Of a stretch of DNA of 40,684 bases, positions 32,165 through 40,608 are shown one piece after another. This DNA is from an uncultured Paracoccaceae bacterium (GTDB lineage: Bacteria; Pseudomonadota; Alphaproteobacteria; Rhodobacterales; Rhodobacteraceae). Position numbers and translations under genes: made by a program. The notes beneath the pieces were generated by a model. It ran no database searches. It was not told the origin of the DNA and saw only the letters and a program-made list of their open reading frames with translations. The stretch is from contig CANMDE010000014.1 of assembly GCA_947496535.1 (NCBI GenBank), forward strand, positions 1-40,684, given 5' to 3'. Position 1 is the first letter of the stretch; every line of letters begins with the position of its first letter.

Positions 32165-33448
32165 CTAATTATGCTGTTTTTCAACACCGGTCAGCCTGCC
32201 CGCGATGATCGAGACGATCGCCGCAGCAAAGCTGAAAAGTGCACCCATCTTCGCTGCATCCTGTACAGGGACGTCGCCCAGCATGACCGTGTTGTCAAAG
32301 GCAACTGCCGCAATAAAGAGCGACACGGTAAAGCCGATTGCAGCGACACAGCCGATCACAAACAGATCAATCGTCCGCATACCCTTAGGCAATCCAAGTC
32401 CAAGTGGACCCGCTGCGAGCCAACCAAACAAAAGAACGCCAAGCGGCTTGCCGATCAGTAGCCCTGCCAGAACCAGCCATGTGGGTGATCCAATGGACGA
32501 AAACTCGACACCAGCATTCAACAGGCCAAAGAAGAAAAGGATCACTTCAACGGGATGTTTAAGGATATGTTCGATGTGGTTCAAAAGATCGGTCAGATAC
32601 TGCTCCGCCTCAGAGAAAATGCCGAATGCCCGGTCTGCATGTGGAATTGTCGGCACAATAGGCAGCAGCCCCAAAGCCGGGTGAATTCCAGCCTCCTGAA
32701 AGCCGTACCAGCTGGCGCAACCGGCCAGAAGATACGGCCAGAATGACAACTTGTTGCGAACCCGCGTTGAATTGGGCCGTGCCTCGTGTCCCCGATCCAA
32801 ACGACGTGGCAGCCAGTTGAAGAAGAAAAAGACGCCAATGGCCGCAAATAGCGACAATAGCAGCCACTCTGGTGCAAGCTCGCCTGATGGGTAGAACACC
32901 GCAAGAATAATCAGACCGGCAGCGTCGTCTGCAATCGCCAGCAGCAGCAAAAACCGAACCGCAGGGTGGCCCGCCCCAAACACCAGACGACCAACAAGAT
33001 AGCTGAATGCGATATCCGTGGCCGTGGGGATGGCCCAACCCTTTGCAACCGCGTCATATGTCTCGGACCCGAGGATCAGCGCGAGACCAAGATAAACAGA
33101 AATCGGGCCCAGCATGCCGCCCAATGTCGCGAACAAGGGCGTCGCGGCCTTCTTGCCGCGCAGCGAGCCATTTTTGAGGATCAAGGCCTCCCAAACTTCT
33201 TTTGCGGCAATGGCAAAAAAGAAAGCCATCAGCACATCATTGACAAGGTAGTGGACGGTCAGGCTGCGATACTCGACAACCCCCGCGTCATTGTAATGTG
33301 CATGACCGATAGGGAATTTTTGGATCAGTTCATATTCGACAAAGTGATGGTAGCTTGTCGCGTCGACATTAGCCCAGATCAGGGCAATAATGGCCCCGAA
33401 AATCAGCAACAGCGAATAGTTGGTGACAAAATTCCAGACGCGATACAT
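32165..33448 (-). CDS. nhaA: Na+/H+ antiporter NhaA
   Basis: This 427-residue inner-membrane antiporter exchanges sodium for protons to maintain pH and salt balance, as expected in a marine organism. It shows about 12 hydrophobic segments, the diagnostic paired aspartates in LLLAIADDAAGLIILAVFYP (the D163/D164 equivalents) and the TATDIAFSYLVG segment before it. The N-terminus MYRVWNFVTNYSLLLIFGAI is consistent with the family. It ends with EKQHN after the last helix. It is probably transcribed separately from the capsule genes, which begin 148 bp beyond. Confidence 0.93.
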   Translation of the reverse strand: MYRVWNFVTNYSLLLIFGAIIALIWANVDATSYHHFVEYELIQKFPIGHAHYNDAGVVEYRSLTVHYLVNDVLMAFFFAIAAKEVWEALILKNGSLRGKKAATPLFATLGGMLGPISVYLGLALILGSETYDAVAKGWAIPTATDIAFSYLVGRLVFGAGHPAVRFLLLLAIADDAAGLIILAVFYPSGELAPEWLLLSLFAAIGVFFFFNWLPRRLDRGHEARPNSTRVRNKLSFWPYLLAGCASWYGFQEAGIHPALGLLPIVPTIPHADRAFGIFSEAEQYLTDLLNHIEHILKHPVEVILFFFGLLNAGVEFSSIGSPTWLVLAGLLIGKPLGVLLFGWLAAGPLGLGLPKGMRTIDLFVIGCVAAIGFTVSLFIAAVAFDNTVMLGDVPVQDAAKMGALFSFAAAIVSIIAGRLTGVEKQHN

Positions 33449-33575
33449 GAAACTGTCCCTGTCTTTGTTATTCGGATCGACTTAAACGAAGCGCGTGGAG
33501 CCATCAACCTGCCGTTCAGCCACGACGACCGACCGGCCATTTACTGAGCTGAACTATGCGATACATCATGAATAC

Positions 33576-34157
33576 ATGACGCTTCATCATCAAATCAGCG
33601 GGTGCCGATTGTGTGCTGATCGGTTTGCGGCCACAGCCACCAGGCATCAACCCCGTCCGGTCGTCTGGTTCGAGGGCCGACCCCGCATCCTGATTGCTGG
33701 CCAGGCGCCGGGCATGCGTGTGCATGAGGCGATGAAACCATTTTGGGACCGGTCAGGAGATCGCCTGCGCGAGTGGATGAATGTGGACCAAGAGACATTT
33801 TATGACCGTGAACGGGTTGCGATTGTTCCCATGGCTTTTTGCTTCCCCGGTTATAATGCGGCGGGATCTGATCTTCCTCCACCGAAAATCTGCGCCACAA
33901 CCTGGCGCGACAGGGTCATGGCGCATCTGGGGGATGTCCCCCTGACACTGCTTGTCGGCGGTTATGCGCAAAAATGGCATCTGGGCACGAAGTCTGGTGT
34001 TACGGACGTCGTTCAAAACTGGCAAGCACACGGGCCAAACGTCTTTCCCTTGCCACATCCGTCCTGGCGCAATACCGGATGGCTGAGCAAAAACCCCTGG
34101 TTCGCGGAAGAACTTTTGCCCGCACTGCGAACCCGCATCAAAGAAGTGCTGGAATGA
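33576..34157 (+). CDS. uracil-DNA glycosylase family protein
   Basis: The 193-residue protein begins MTLHHQISGCRLCADRFAAT. It carries the CxxC at the start and the glycosylase-like segment ILIAGQAPGMRVHEA (the GEAPG motif of family 4 appears as GQAPG), then MAFCFPGY and a late FPLPHPSWRNT. Cysteines at about 10, 13, 87 and 100 could bind an iron-sulfur cluster. The family removes uracil or related bases from DNA; activity of this subgroup is less certain because the catalytic motif deviates. The start is chosen where similarity begins; 27 upstream codons are likely spurious. It overlaps the next gene by 4 bp. Confidence 0.85.
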   Translation: MTLHHQISGCRLCADRFAATATRHQPRPVVWFEGRPRILIAGQAPGMRVHEAMKPFWDRSGDRLREWMNVDQETFYDRERVAIVPMAFCFPGYNAAGSDLPPPKICATTWRDRVMAHLGDVPLTLLVGGYAQKWHLGTKSGVTDVVQNWQAHGPNVFPLPHPSWRNTGWLSKNPWFAEELLPALRTRIKEVLE

Positions 34158-34930
34158 CGGATCTCGATCAGGCCCATGCGGCCATGGAAGCCAACCCCGA
34201 GGATGATGTTGCACGACTGCGTTTTTACGAAAGGTTGGCTGATACCGAACTCTTCATGCTTTTGGGTGAAGAAGCCGCCGGCGACCGGATCACACCAGAG
34301 CTGTTCGAAATTGAGGATCAGAAATTTACTCTCGTTTTTGACCGGGAAGAGCGGTTGTCGCAATTCGTTGGCCGCGCTGCACCATATGCCGGTCTGCCAG
34401 GCCGTGCGCTTGTGCAGATGCTACATGGTCAGGGGATCGGGCTGGCGTTGAACCTGGAGGTGGCTCCGTCGGCAATGTTGATTCCATCTGATGCGGTCGA
34501 TTGGCTCGTGCAAACGCTGACAAACGGTCCGGATGAAACAGAAGCGCGGCTTAGCGAGATTTTACCCCCAGCAACATTACCGGAGGCAGTTGTGACTGGC
34601 CTGGACCGCAAGCTCGCTATGGCCGCAGGCATGGCCCGCTTCGCCTATCTGGCGGCCGCAACCTATGAAGATGGCACACGGGGGCATGTGCTCGCTTTTA
34701 TAGATGCAGTTGAGGGGGCAGAGAACGCTTTGTCGTCCGCCGCCAGTGAGGCCCTGACGTTTTCTGGGGTCGAGGCGGGCGTCATCGATGTCCTGTTTGT
34801 CAAAGCATCAGATCCGATTGCGGCACATCTGGCAAAGGTCGGGTTGCGTTTCGACCTGCCCGTGCCCGAAGCACCCGCGATACCGGGCGCACCGGGTATG
34901 GACCCCACCAAACCACCAAAGCTGCGCTAA
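34154..34930 (+). CDS. SseB-family protein
   Basis: This 258-residue protein has an N-terminal SseB domain (about 1-120): AHAAMEANPEDDVARLRFYE, then LADTELFMLLGEE, FDREERLSQFVGRAAPYAGL. The remainder is a second alpha/beta region ending in a proline-rich tail (PEAPAIPGAPGMDPTKPPKL). No membrane segment is present. SseB-like proteins are poorly understood; a secretion role is not implied here because no type III genes are visible. It is translationally coupled to the glycosylase gene (ATGA overlap). Confidence 0.8.
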   Translation: MTDLDQAHAAMEANPEDDVARLRFYERLADTELFMLLGEEAAGDRITPELFEIEDQKFTLVFDREERLSQFVGRAAPYAGLPGRALVQMLHGQGIGLALNLEVAPSAMLIPSDAVDWLVQTLTNGPDETEARLSEILPPATLPEAVVTGLDRKLAMAAGMARFAYLAAATYEDGTRGHVLAFIDAVEGAENALSSAASEALTFSGVEAGVIDVLFVKASDPIAAHLAKVGLRFDLPVPEAPAIPGAPGMDPTKPPKLR

Positions 34931-34940
34931 CCGACGCTGG

Positions 34941-34956
34941 CCGTGACCGGTCACGG
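34941..34956. terminator. 16-bp perfect palindrome after the SseB gene
   Basis: CCGTGACCGGTCACGG lies 11 bp after the stop codon and before the DUF3833 gene. As RNA it could form a short hairpin, and as DNA a dyad operator; the position slightly favours transcript end processing or a regulatory site for the next gene. Confidence 0.35.
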
Positions 34957-34988
34957 CGCTAGGTAAGGGAGACCAGAGGAGAAACCCC

Positions 34989-35528
34989 ATGCGTCTGATC
35001 GTCGTCGCTGCTTTTGTCATCCTTGCGGCTTGCGCTGGAAAACCGTCATTCGATGACCCTTCGCTCAGCGACCGCAAGCTGAATATGGAAGAATTCTTTG
35101 ACGGGAACCTAACAGCCTACGGGCAGTTTCAGGATGTCTTCGGTACAGTGCGGCGCAGCTTTGTTGTTACGATCCAAGGTGACTGGGATGGGGAACGGCT
35201 GCGTTTGGTCGAAGACTTCGTCTATGAAGATGGATCGACCGAACAACGTATCTGGACCCTGACCAAAACCGGCCCTGACGCTTGGATCGGTACCGCACCG
35301 GGTGTGATTGGTCAGGCCACGGGGCAAGAACAGGACAACCGGTTCAACTGGAAATACCAAATCGACCTGCCTGTCCCATCAGCGACGGGTGAGACTGAAA
35401 CGCTGCAGGTCAGGTTCGACGACTGGATGTGGTTACTTGCCGAGGATCGATTGCTGAACCTTGCGTATGTCAAAAGGTTCGGCGTGGACATCGGGGTCGT
35501 GACAATTTCGTTTGAAAAGCAGCATTGA
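34989..35528 (+). CDS. DUF3833 family lipoprotein
   Basis: The 179-residue protein has a lipoprotein signal MRLIVVAAFVILAACAGKPS with the lipobox LAAC (Cys15). The mature part includes LNMEEFFDGNLTAYGQFQDV, then FGTVRRSFVV, WDGERLRLVEDFVYEDG and a late FDDWMWLLAEDRLLNLAYVK, the DUF3833 pattern. It is expected in the periplasm on a membrane anchor; function is unknown. An AGAGGAGAAA ribosome site precedes the ATG. It converges with yidD, with only 17 bp between stops. Confidence 0.9.
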   Translation: MRLIVVAAFVILAACAGKPSFDDPSLSDRKLNMEEFFDGNLTAYGQFQDVFGTVRRSFVVTIQGDWDGERLRLVEDFVYEDGSTEQRIWTLTKTGPDAWIGTAPGVIGQATGQEQDNRFNWKYQIDLPVPSATGETETLQVRFDDWMWLLAEDRLLNLAYVKRFGVDIGVVTISFEKQH

Positions 35529-35545
35529 GGGCGTTTCGCAAAACG

Positions 35546-35767
35546 TCACTCAGGCACGTTGTCTATCCCCGACCCGCCCCATGGATGGCAGCGCCCGATC
35601 CTTCGGACCGTCAGCCATGTGCCCCTGATACCGCCGTGTTTCTCCAACGCTTCCAGCGCATAGGCCGAGCATGTGGGTTGAAACCGGCAGCCATGACCCA
35701 CCCATGGCGAAAAGATCAGCCGATAGGCCCGAACCGGCAGCGATATGATGTAAGACAGCGGGGTCAT
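35546..35767 (-). CDS. yidD: membrane protein insertion efficiency factor YidD
   Basis: The 73-residue protein starts MTPLSYIISLPVRAYRLIFS and contains the defining GHGCRFQPTCSAYALEAL and RIGRCHPWGGSGIDNVP. YidD assists YidC-dependent membrane insertion. The ATG overlaps the rnpA stop by 4 bp. In many relatives yidC follows in this operon, but here the next gene is convergent and unrelated. Confidence 0.93.
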   Translation of the reverse strand: MTPLSYIISLPVRAYRLIFSPWVGHGCRFQPTCSAYALEALEKHGGIRGTWLTVRRIGRCHPWGGSGIDNVPE

Positions 35768-36147
35768 GAATGCACCTTGGCAAGTGCGCGGGTCAGATCG
35801 GTGATCAGCCTTTCGAATGGTAAGGATGCCGTGGTGTCCTTTCGCCCGACAAGAACGTAGTCCCATCCATCATGACCATGAACGGGTAGCACGATGCGTG
35901 CCACCTCGCGCAGTCTGCGCTTTGCACGGTTACGGGCAACCGCGTTGCCAACCTTTTTGGAGCAGGTAAACCCGACACGGATGCCCGACGCTTCGCCGAC
36001 GCTTCGCCGACGTGCCTGAAGGTGGATGCCGGGTGTGCCCTGCCGAAGGGCAGTCGAAGCGCGAACAAAATCGGCCCGCTTCTTCAATACCGTCAGACAA
36101 ACGGAAACCGCCGGAGTGCCATCATTTGGCCCAACCGGCGGTTCCAA
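35764..36147 (-). CDS. rnpA: ribonuclease P protein component
   Basis: The basic protein partner of RNase P RNA helps mature tRNA 5' ends. The core is CLTVLKKRADFVRASTALRQ followed later by IRVGFTCSKKVGNAVARNRA and KRRLREVAR, the RNR-type RNA-binding motif. No ATG precedes the core in frame near rpmH. TTG at 36147 (127 residues) or TTG at 36156 (130 residues) are the best starts, and neither has a good ribosome site, so coupling to rpmH translation is likely. The frame stays open upstream through rpmH. An 11-bp tandem duplication (35987-36008) lies within the gene. Confidence 0.88.
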   Translation of the reverse strand: MEPPVGPNDGTPAVSVCLTVLKKRADFVRASTALRQGTPGIHLQARRRSVGEASGIRVGFTCSKKVGNAVARNRAKRRLREVARIVLPVHGHDGWDYVLVGRKDTTASLPFERLITDLTRALAKVHS

Positions 36148-36170
36148 ATCGGTCAAGACGTGACTGGCGC

Positions 36171-36305
36171 TTACGCGCTCAGCTTCGCGCGGCCTTTGGC
36201 ACGGCGATTGTTCAGGATCTTGCGCCCGGCCTTGGTGGCCATGCGTGCGCGGAAACCGTGACGGTTCTTGCGAACCCGGTTGGATGGTTGGAACGTGCGC
36301 TTCAT
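36171..36305 (-). CDS. rpmH: 50S ribosomal protein L34
   Basis: The 44-residue protein reads MKRTFQPSNRVRKNRHGFRA then RMATKAGRKILNNRRAKGRA and KLSA, an unmistakable L34. GGAGAG precedes the ATG. It is the first gene of the rpmH-rnpA-yidD operon; a promoter-like sequence lies 68-96 bp upstream. Confidence 0.97.
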   Translation of the reverse strand: MKRTFQPSNRVRKNRHGFRARMATKAGRKILNNRRAKGRAKLSA

Positions 36306-36372
36306 CGCGAGCTCTCCGGTTTTTGGCCAAATCCAAAAGGGGATTCGAAGCCGATCAACATTTCAGACCTGT

Positions 36373-36401
36373 GCTTTAGAGCTGGTATTGGTGCATGTCA
36401 A
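36373..36401 (-). promoter_or_regulatory. candidate rpmH promoter
   Basis: On the minus strand a consensus TTGACA (36396-36401) is followed after 17 bp by TAAAGC (36373-36378), a weak -10 match. The site points toward rpmH. No other obvious promoter is seen in the 36306-36589 gap, which also must drive the rightward TVP38 gene. Confidence 0.45.
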
Positions 36402-36589
36402 CGTGGATCGCAGGGTGAAACTGCAACAATTTCACACGTTCTATCCGTTGAATTGTTTCAAACAGCCTGCCTGATCATCGGAAAACTGAAACATCCTCGG
36501 TGCTTTCCATCAATGGGCCGTGAAGTGGGTATCTATAGCAACCGCTAGCCGTCATCTAACATCCAACAAGATATCACAGGACCAAAGAG

Positions 36590-37321
36590 ATGACCGATAT
36601 GCCAGAAGCCCCCGCCAACCCGTTTGTTCGGAAACTGCCCTTGATAGCCATTGCGGTCGTCGCAATTCTCGGCGCGGTCTTCCTGCGCGATTACCTTTCG
36701 TTTGAAGCACTTAGCGAAAACCGTGAGGCGCTTATAGGGTTTCGCGACAACAACTATGTCCTGACTGCCCTGACCTTCATCATGGCCTATGTGGTCATTG
36801 TTGCGTTCTCGCTACCTGGTGCGACCATCGCCACACTGACGGGTGGTTTTCTCTTCGCTACTTTCCCCGGTGCCTTGTTCAACATTACCGCGGCCACGCT
36901 TGGTGCGGTCGCTATTTTCCTCGCCGCCCGTTGGGGGTTGGGCGAGAAACTGGCCGCCAAAATGGAATCGTCCGAGGGTTCCGTCAAAAAGATCAAAGAG
37001 GGCATCGACAACAATCAGTGGGAAATGCTGTTCCTGATCCGTTTGGTTCCAGCAGTTCCGTTCTTTGTCGCGAACCTGGTTCCGGCGCTTGTTGGCGTGC
37101 CGTTGTCGCGTTTTGCGATCTCAACCTTCCTGGGCATTATCCCCGGCGCAGTCGTCTACACATCGGTGGGGGCCGGTCTGGGCGAAGTCTTTGCCCGTGG
37201 CGAGACACCGAACCTTGGCATTATCTTTGAACCTGCCATCCTGTTCCCTATCCTTGGCCTATGCGCTTTGGCTACCCTCCCCATTATCATCAAAGCGTTG
37301 AGCGGCAAGAAAGGTCTGTAA
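36590..37321 (+). CDS. TVP38/TMEM64 family membrane protein
   Basis: This 243-residue inner-membrane protein has about six hydrophobic segments, with the first at residues 14-32. The VTT-type core is visible in AFSLPGATIATLTGGFLFAT, LIRLVPAVPFFVANLVPALV and FLGIIPGAVVYTSVGAGLGE, including the reentrant-like Arg-Leu-Val-Pro motif. Bacterial members are implicated in lipid or selenite/metal-related traits, but no function can be fixed. It lies 3 bp upstream of a MerA-like flavoprotein gene, an arrangement that suggests a shared redox or metal-related role. Confidence 0.9.
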   Translation: MTDMPEAPANPFVRKLPLIAIAVVAILGAVFLRDYLSFEALSENREALIGFRDNNYVLTALTFIMAYVVIVAFSLPGATIATLTGGFLFATFPGALFNITAATLGAVAIFLAARWGLGEKLAAKMESSEGSVKKIKEGIDNNQWEMLFLIRLVPAVPFFVANLVPALVGVPLSRFAISTFLGIIPGAVVYTSVGAGLGEVFARGETPNLGIIFEPAILFPILGLCALATLPIIIKALSGKKGL

Positions 37322-37324
37322 ATC

Positions 37325-38743
37325 ATGAACCGGATCAAAACAGATATCTGCATCATTGGCGGCGGCTCCGGTGGTTTGTCGATTGCAGCAGGTGCCGTTC
37401 AGATGGGAGCAAAAGTAGTCCTGCTGGAAGGCCACAAGATGGGGGGCGACTGTCTGAACTACGGCTGTGTCCCTTCCAAAGCCCTGATTGCCTCTGCCAA
37501 ACAAGCATATGCCATGTCGCACGGCGCAAAATACGGGGTGTCCGAGGTCGAACCAACCGTCGACTATGGGGCTGCAAAAGACCATGTGCATGACGTGATC
37601 GCGACGATTGCACCAGTGGACAGTGTTGAGCGGTTCGAAGGCCTTGGCGTGCAGGTCATCGAGGAATTCGGTAAATTCATCTCGAAAACCGAAGTGCAGG
37701 CTGGTGACAACATCATCGAAGCGCGGCGCTTTGTTGTGGCTACAGGCTCTGGCCCGTTTGTGCCACCAATCCCCGGTCTTGATGATGTAACGTACTACAC
37801 CAACGAAAACATCTTTGACCTACGTGAAAAACCCCAACATCTGATCGTCATCGGGGGCGGACCCATCGGGATGGAAATGGCGCAGGCGCATCGGCGCTTG
37901 GGTTGCGAGGTCACGGTCATCGAAGGTTTGAAAGCGATGGGTAAGGACGACCCTGAGATGGCTGAAATCGTGTTGGACAATCTGCGCGCGGAGGGGATCA
38001 ACATCATCGAGGAGGCGCAGGCGGAAAAGATCAGCGGCAAAGGTGATGAAATCACGGTCCACACGCCGAAAGGCGATTTCACCGGATCTCACTTGCTGAT
38101 GGCGGTGGGCCGTAAGGTGAACACCGAAAAACTGGATCTGGACGCGGGCGGCATCGCGCATGACCGTACCGGCCTAAAGGTTGGTCCGGATTTACGCTCG
38201 ACTACCAATAAGAAGGTTTACGCGGCAGGCGATGTGGCTGGCGGTCTGCAATTTACGCATGTGGCAGGTTATCATGCCGGGGTTCTGATCCGATCAATCC
38301 TCTTTGGCTTGCCGTCCAAGCAGCGAACAGACCATATTCCGTGGGCCACCTATACAGACCCGGAACTGGCGCAGGTTGGACTGACCGAGGCACAGGCCAA
38401 AAAGAAGTATGGACCGCAGCTTGAGGTCGTGCGTCACGAACTACATCATAACGACAGACTAATTGCAGAGCGCAAAACAAAGGGGCTGATCAAGGTGATG
38501 GTGGTGAAGGGACGCCCCGTAGGTGCATCAATCGCGGGTCATATGGCTGGTGAATTGATTGGTATGTGGGCCATGGCCATTGCCAACAAAATGAAGATGT
38601 CAGCCATCGCAAACACAGTTTTGCCCTATCCAACCGTCAGCGAGGTTAACAAACGGGCCGCGGGTGCCTACTTTAGCCCCAGACTATTTGAAAATCCGAC
38701 GGTTAAGCGGGTGGTCGGCTTTATACAACGTTGGGTGCCCTAG
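37325..38743 (+). CDS. pyridine nucleotide-disulfide oxidoreductase, MerA-like
   Basis: The 472-residue flavoprotein starts MNRIKTDICIIGGGSGGLSI with the FAD-binding GxGxxG and has the redox-active CLNYGCVPSK at about residues 42-51. A second GGGPIGMEMAQ at about 178-188 binds NAD(P)H. The C-terminal dimerisation domain has LPYPTVSEVNKRAAG, where the His of dihydrolipoamide dehydrogenase (HPTxxE) is replaced by a Tyr-Pro-Thr, as in mercuric-reductase-like proteins. MerA's N-terminal metal domain and C-terminal vicinal cysteines are missing, so mercury reduction is not supported. The substrate is unknown. The gene is coupled to the TVP38 gene and followed 18 bp later by a histidine kinase gene. 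Confidence 0.9.
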   Translation: MNRIKTDICIIGGGSGGLSIAAGAVQMGAKVVLLEGHKMGGDCLNYGCVPSKALIASAKQAYAMSHGAKYGVSEVEPTVDYGAAKDHVHDVIATIAPVDSVERFEGLGVQVIEEFGKFISKTEVQAGDNIIEARRFVVATGSGPFVPPIPGLDDVTYYTNENIFDLREKPQHLIVIGGGPIGMEMAQAHRRLGCEVTVIEGLKAMGKDDPEMAEIVLDNLRAEGINIIEEAQAEKISGKGDEITVHTPKGDFTGSHLLMAVGRKVNTEKLDLDAGGIAHDRTGLKVGPDLRSTTNKKVYAAGDVAGGLQFTHVAGYHAGVLIRSILFGLPSKQRTDHIPWATYTDPELAQVGLTEAQAKKKYGPQLEVVRHELHHNDRLIAERKTKGLIKVMVVKGRPVGASIAGHMAGELIGMWAMAIANKMKMSAIANTVLPYPTVSEVNKRAAGAYFSPRLFENPTVKRVVGFIQRWVP

Positions 38744-38761
38744 AAGACTTGAGCGAAGCCA

Positions 38762-40162
38762 ATGATCAATTCTCTTTCTGGTCGATTTCTGGTTCTTACG
38801 ATTATCTTCGTGATGCTGGCAGAGGTACTGATTTTCGTGCCGTCCATCGCGCGGTTCCGTGAAGACTATCTTTTGACCCGACTTGAAAGGGCGCAAATCG
38901 CATCCTTGGCGCTTGAGGCGGACGATATGATCTCGTCCGCACTTGAGGCCGAACTGCTGGAAAATGCAGAAGTCTATAACGTGGTGTTGCGGCGGGACGA
39001 GATCCGGCAGCTGGCGTTATCCTCACCAATCCCGGCACCAATATCTGCGACCTACGATATGCGGGATCCGCCTGGGATGACGCTCATCGTTGATGCGGTG
39101 CGTACTTTGTTTGGAACAGAAGACAGAGTTATCCGGGTGATCGGAAACCCTGTACGTGACGGCGGGCTTTTGATCGAGATTACTATGAATGAAATGCCCC
39201 TGCAGGCCGCGATGCTGGCCTACGGACGCAACATTCTGATTCTGTCGGCCATCATTTCGTTCATCACCGCATCCTTGCTATTTGTCGCTGTGCAATATGT
39301 GCTGGTCCGCCCAATCAAAGGTGTGGTCAATCACATGAAGGACTACACGACCGCGCCCGAAGACGCCCGAAAGATCATCGAACCATCCGCCAGCGTTCGC
39401 GAACTACGCGACGCGGAAGAAGCCCTGCAGATGATGCAAATGCAGTTGACCGGGGCGCTCAAGCAAAAGGAACGGTTGGCGCAACTGGGCGGTGCTGTTG
39501 CAAAAGTCAGTCATGATTTGCGGAATATGCTCACGTCGGCGCAACTTTTTACTGACCGGATCGAAACCTCCGAAGACCCTTTGGTTAAGCGTTTGGCACC
39601 AAAATTGGTCGGTTCGATCACCCGTGCGGTGAACCTGTGCGAAACAACACTTGCCTTTGGACGGGTTGAAGAACCGGCCCCGTCGCTCAGTCGGATCTAC
39701 CTGTCGCAGATCGCGAATGAGGTGATTGAAAGCGAACAGCTTGCCACCACCGATTACCCGATAGCCTATAGCGAAGACATCCCAAAGACGATGACCTTGC
39801 GCGCGGACGGAGAGCAGCTTTATCGCGTGATTTTCAATCTGTTACGCAATGCAGCCCAGGCTATCATGGCCACCGGCAAACCTGGGGAAATCCACTTGTC
39901 CGCCGAAGAAGATGATCAGTCCTGGCAACTGACAATCACCGACACGGGGCCAGGCTTGCCGAAGAAGGCGCAGGAACACCTGTTCCAGCCATTCCAGGGC
40001 GGTGTTCGAAAGGGAGGCACTGGATTGGGCCTTGTGATTGCAGCCGAACTGGTACGCGGTCATGGAGGGCGCCTGCTCTTGCAGAACACCGACGAGACTG
40101 GAACCACTTTCGTCATCCAGCTTCCCAAGGCCGACATGGCTCTCGCCCCTGCCGCTGAATAG
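38762..40162 (+). CDS. membrane sensor histidine kinase
   Basis: The 466-residue kinase has membrane helices at about 9-28 and 158-180 flanking a periplasmic sensor region of about 130 residues, then a HAMP-like linker (RPIKGVVNHMKDYTT). The dimerisation helix has the phosphoacceptor His251 in KVSHDLRNMLTSAQLF; HDLRN replaces the common HELRT/HEIRN form. The ATPase domain shows NLLRNAAQAI, DTGPGLP and GGTGLGLVIAAELVRGHGG. No response regulator gene follows within the window. The signal is unknown; the adjoining MerA-like and TVP38 genes suggest redox or metal stress. Confidence 0.9.
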   Translation: MINSLSGRFLVLTIIFVMLAEVLIFVPSIARFREDYLLTRLERAQIASLALEADDMISSALEAELLENAEVYNVVLRRDEIRQLALSSPIPAPISATYDMRDPPGMTLIVDAVRTLFGTEDRVIRVIGNPVRDGGLLIEITMNEMPLQAAMLAYGRNILILSAIISFITASLLFVAVQYVLVRPIKGVVNHMKDYTTAPEDARKIIEPSASVRELRDAEEALQMMQMQLTGALKQKERLAQLGGAVAKVSHDLRNMLTSAQLFTDRIETSEDPLVKRLAPKLVGSITRAVNLCETTLAFGRVEEPAPSLSRIYLSQIANEVIESEQLATTDYPIAYSEDIPKTMTLRADGEQLYRVIFNLLRNAAQAIMATGKPGEIHLSAEEDDQSWQLTITDTGPGLPKKAQEHLFQPFQGGVRKGGTGLGLVIAAELVRGHGGRLLLQNTDETGTTFVIQLPKADMALAPAAE

Positions 40163-40223
40163 GCTTTTGGGACGATTTGGGCCTTGCATCACAAGCACCG
40201 AACGTCTAAATCGCACAACACGC

Positions 40224-40300
40224 GGATTGGTAGCTCAGCTGGATAGAGTACTTGACTACGAATCAAGGGGTCGGGGGTTCGAATCCTCCCCAGTCCGCCA
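40224..40300 (+). tRNA. tRNA-Arg (anticodon ACG)
   Basis: The 77-nt gene has acceptor GGATTGG pairing with CCAGTCC (one G-T), a discriminator G and encoded CCA. The anticodon stem CTTGA/TCAAG closes a CTACGAA loop with anticodon ACG, whose A34 is normally deaminated to inosine. The T-arm contains GGTTCGAATCC. Confidence 0.94.
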
Positions 40301-40608
40301 CACACCACCCTGTGAGACGACACATAGTTCTGCCTTTTGCGACAGACCCTTTCCTTTTTCGACGCATAGCTTTTCCTTTGCCGTTTTGTGGTGAGGTTAG
40401 GGATGGACTCCCTTTCAAAGTGGTTTTGAGCGAAGCCCATGAGGGCGCTCGTCTCTAAAACCTGCTCCCGGCGAGGGTTGGGGGTAGCAAGTGCAATACA
40501 ATTCGACGGGGTTGGTGCGGCCCACAGGCGCAGCCGAGGACACGGCCCGGTCTAATTGTGTTGCAGGCGCGTGGGGACGACGTCCCCTAGCTCTTTTTCA
40601 TTCAAGGG
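40301..40608. other. gap after tRNA-Arg
   Basis: About 310 bp without a supportable gene. Near 40492-40564 two short CAA(T/C)ACAATT-type inverted sequences occur, but no clear structure. I see no direct copy of the tRNA 3' end that would mark an integrated element. Confidence 0.4.

Noticed and set aside
33495..33575. 27-residue extension of the glycosylase-like protein
   Set aside because: Similarity to the family begins at the CxxC region after 33576, and the extension is unlike it.
37325..38743. True mercuric reductase
   Set aside because: The N-terminal metal-binding domain and the C-terminal vicinal cysteines are absent, and no other mer gene is nearby.
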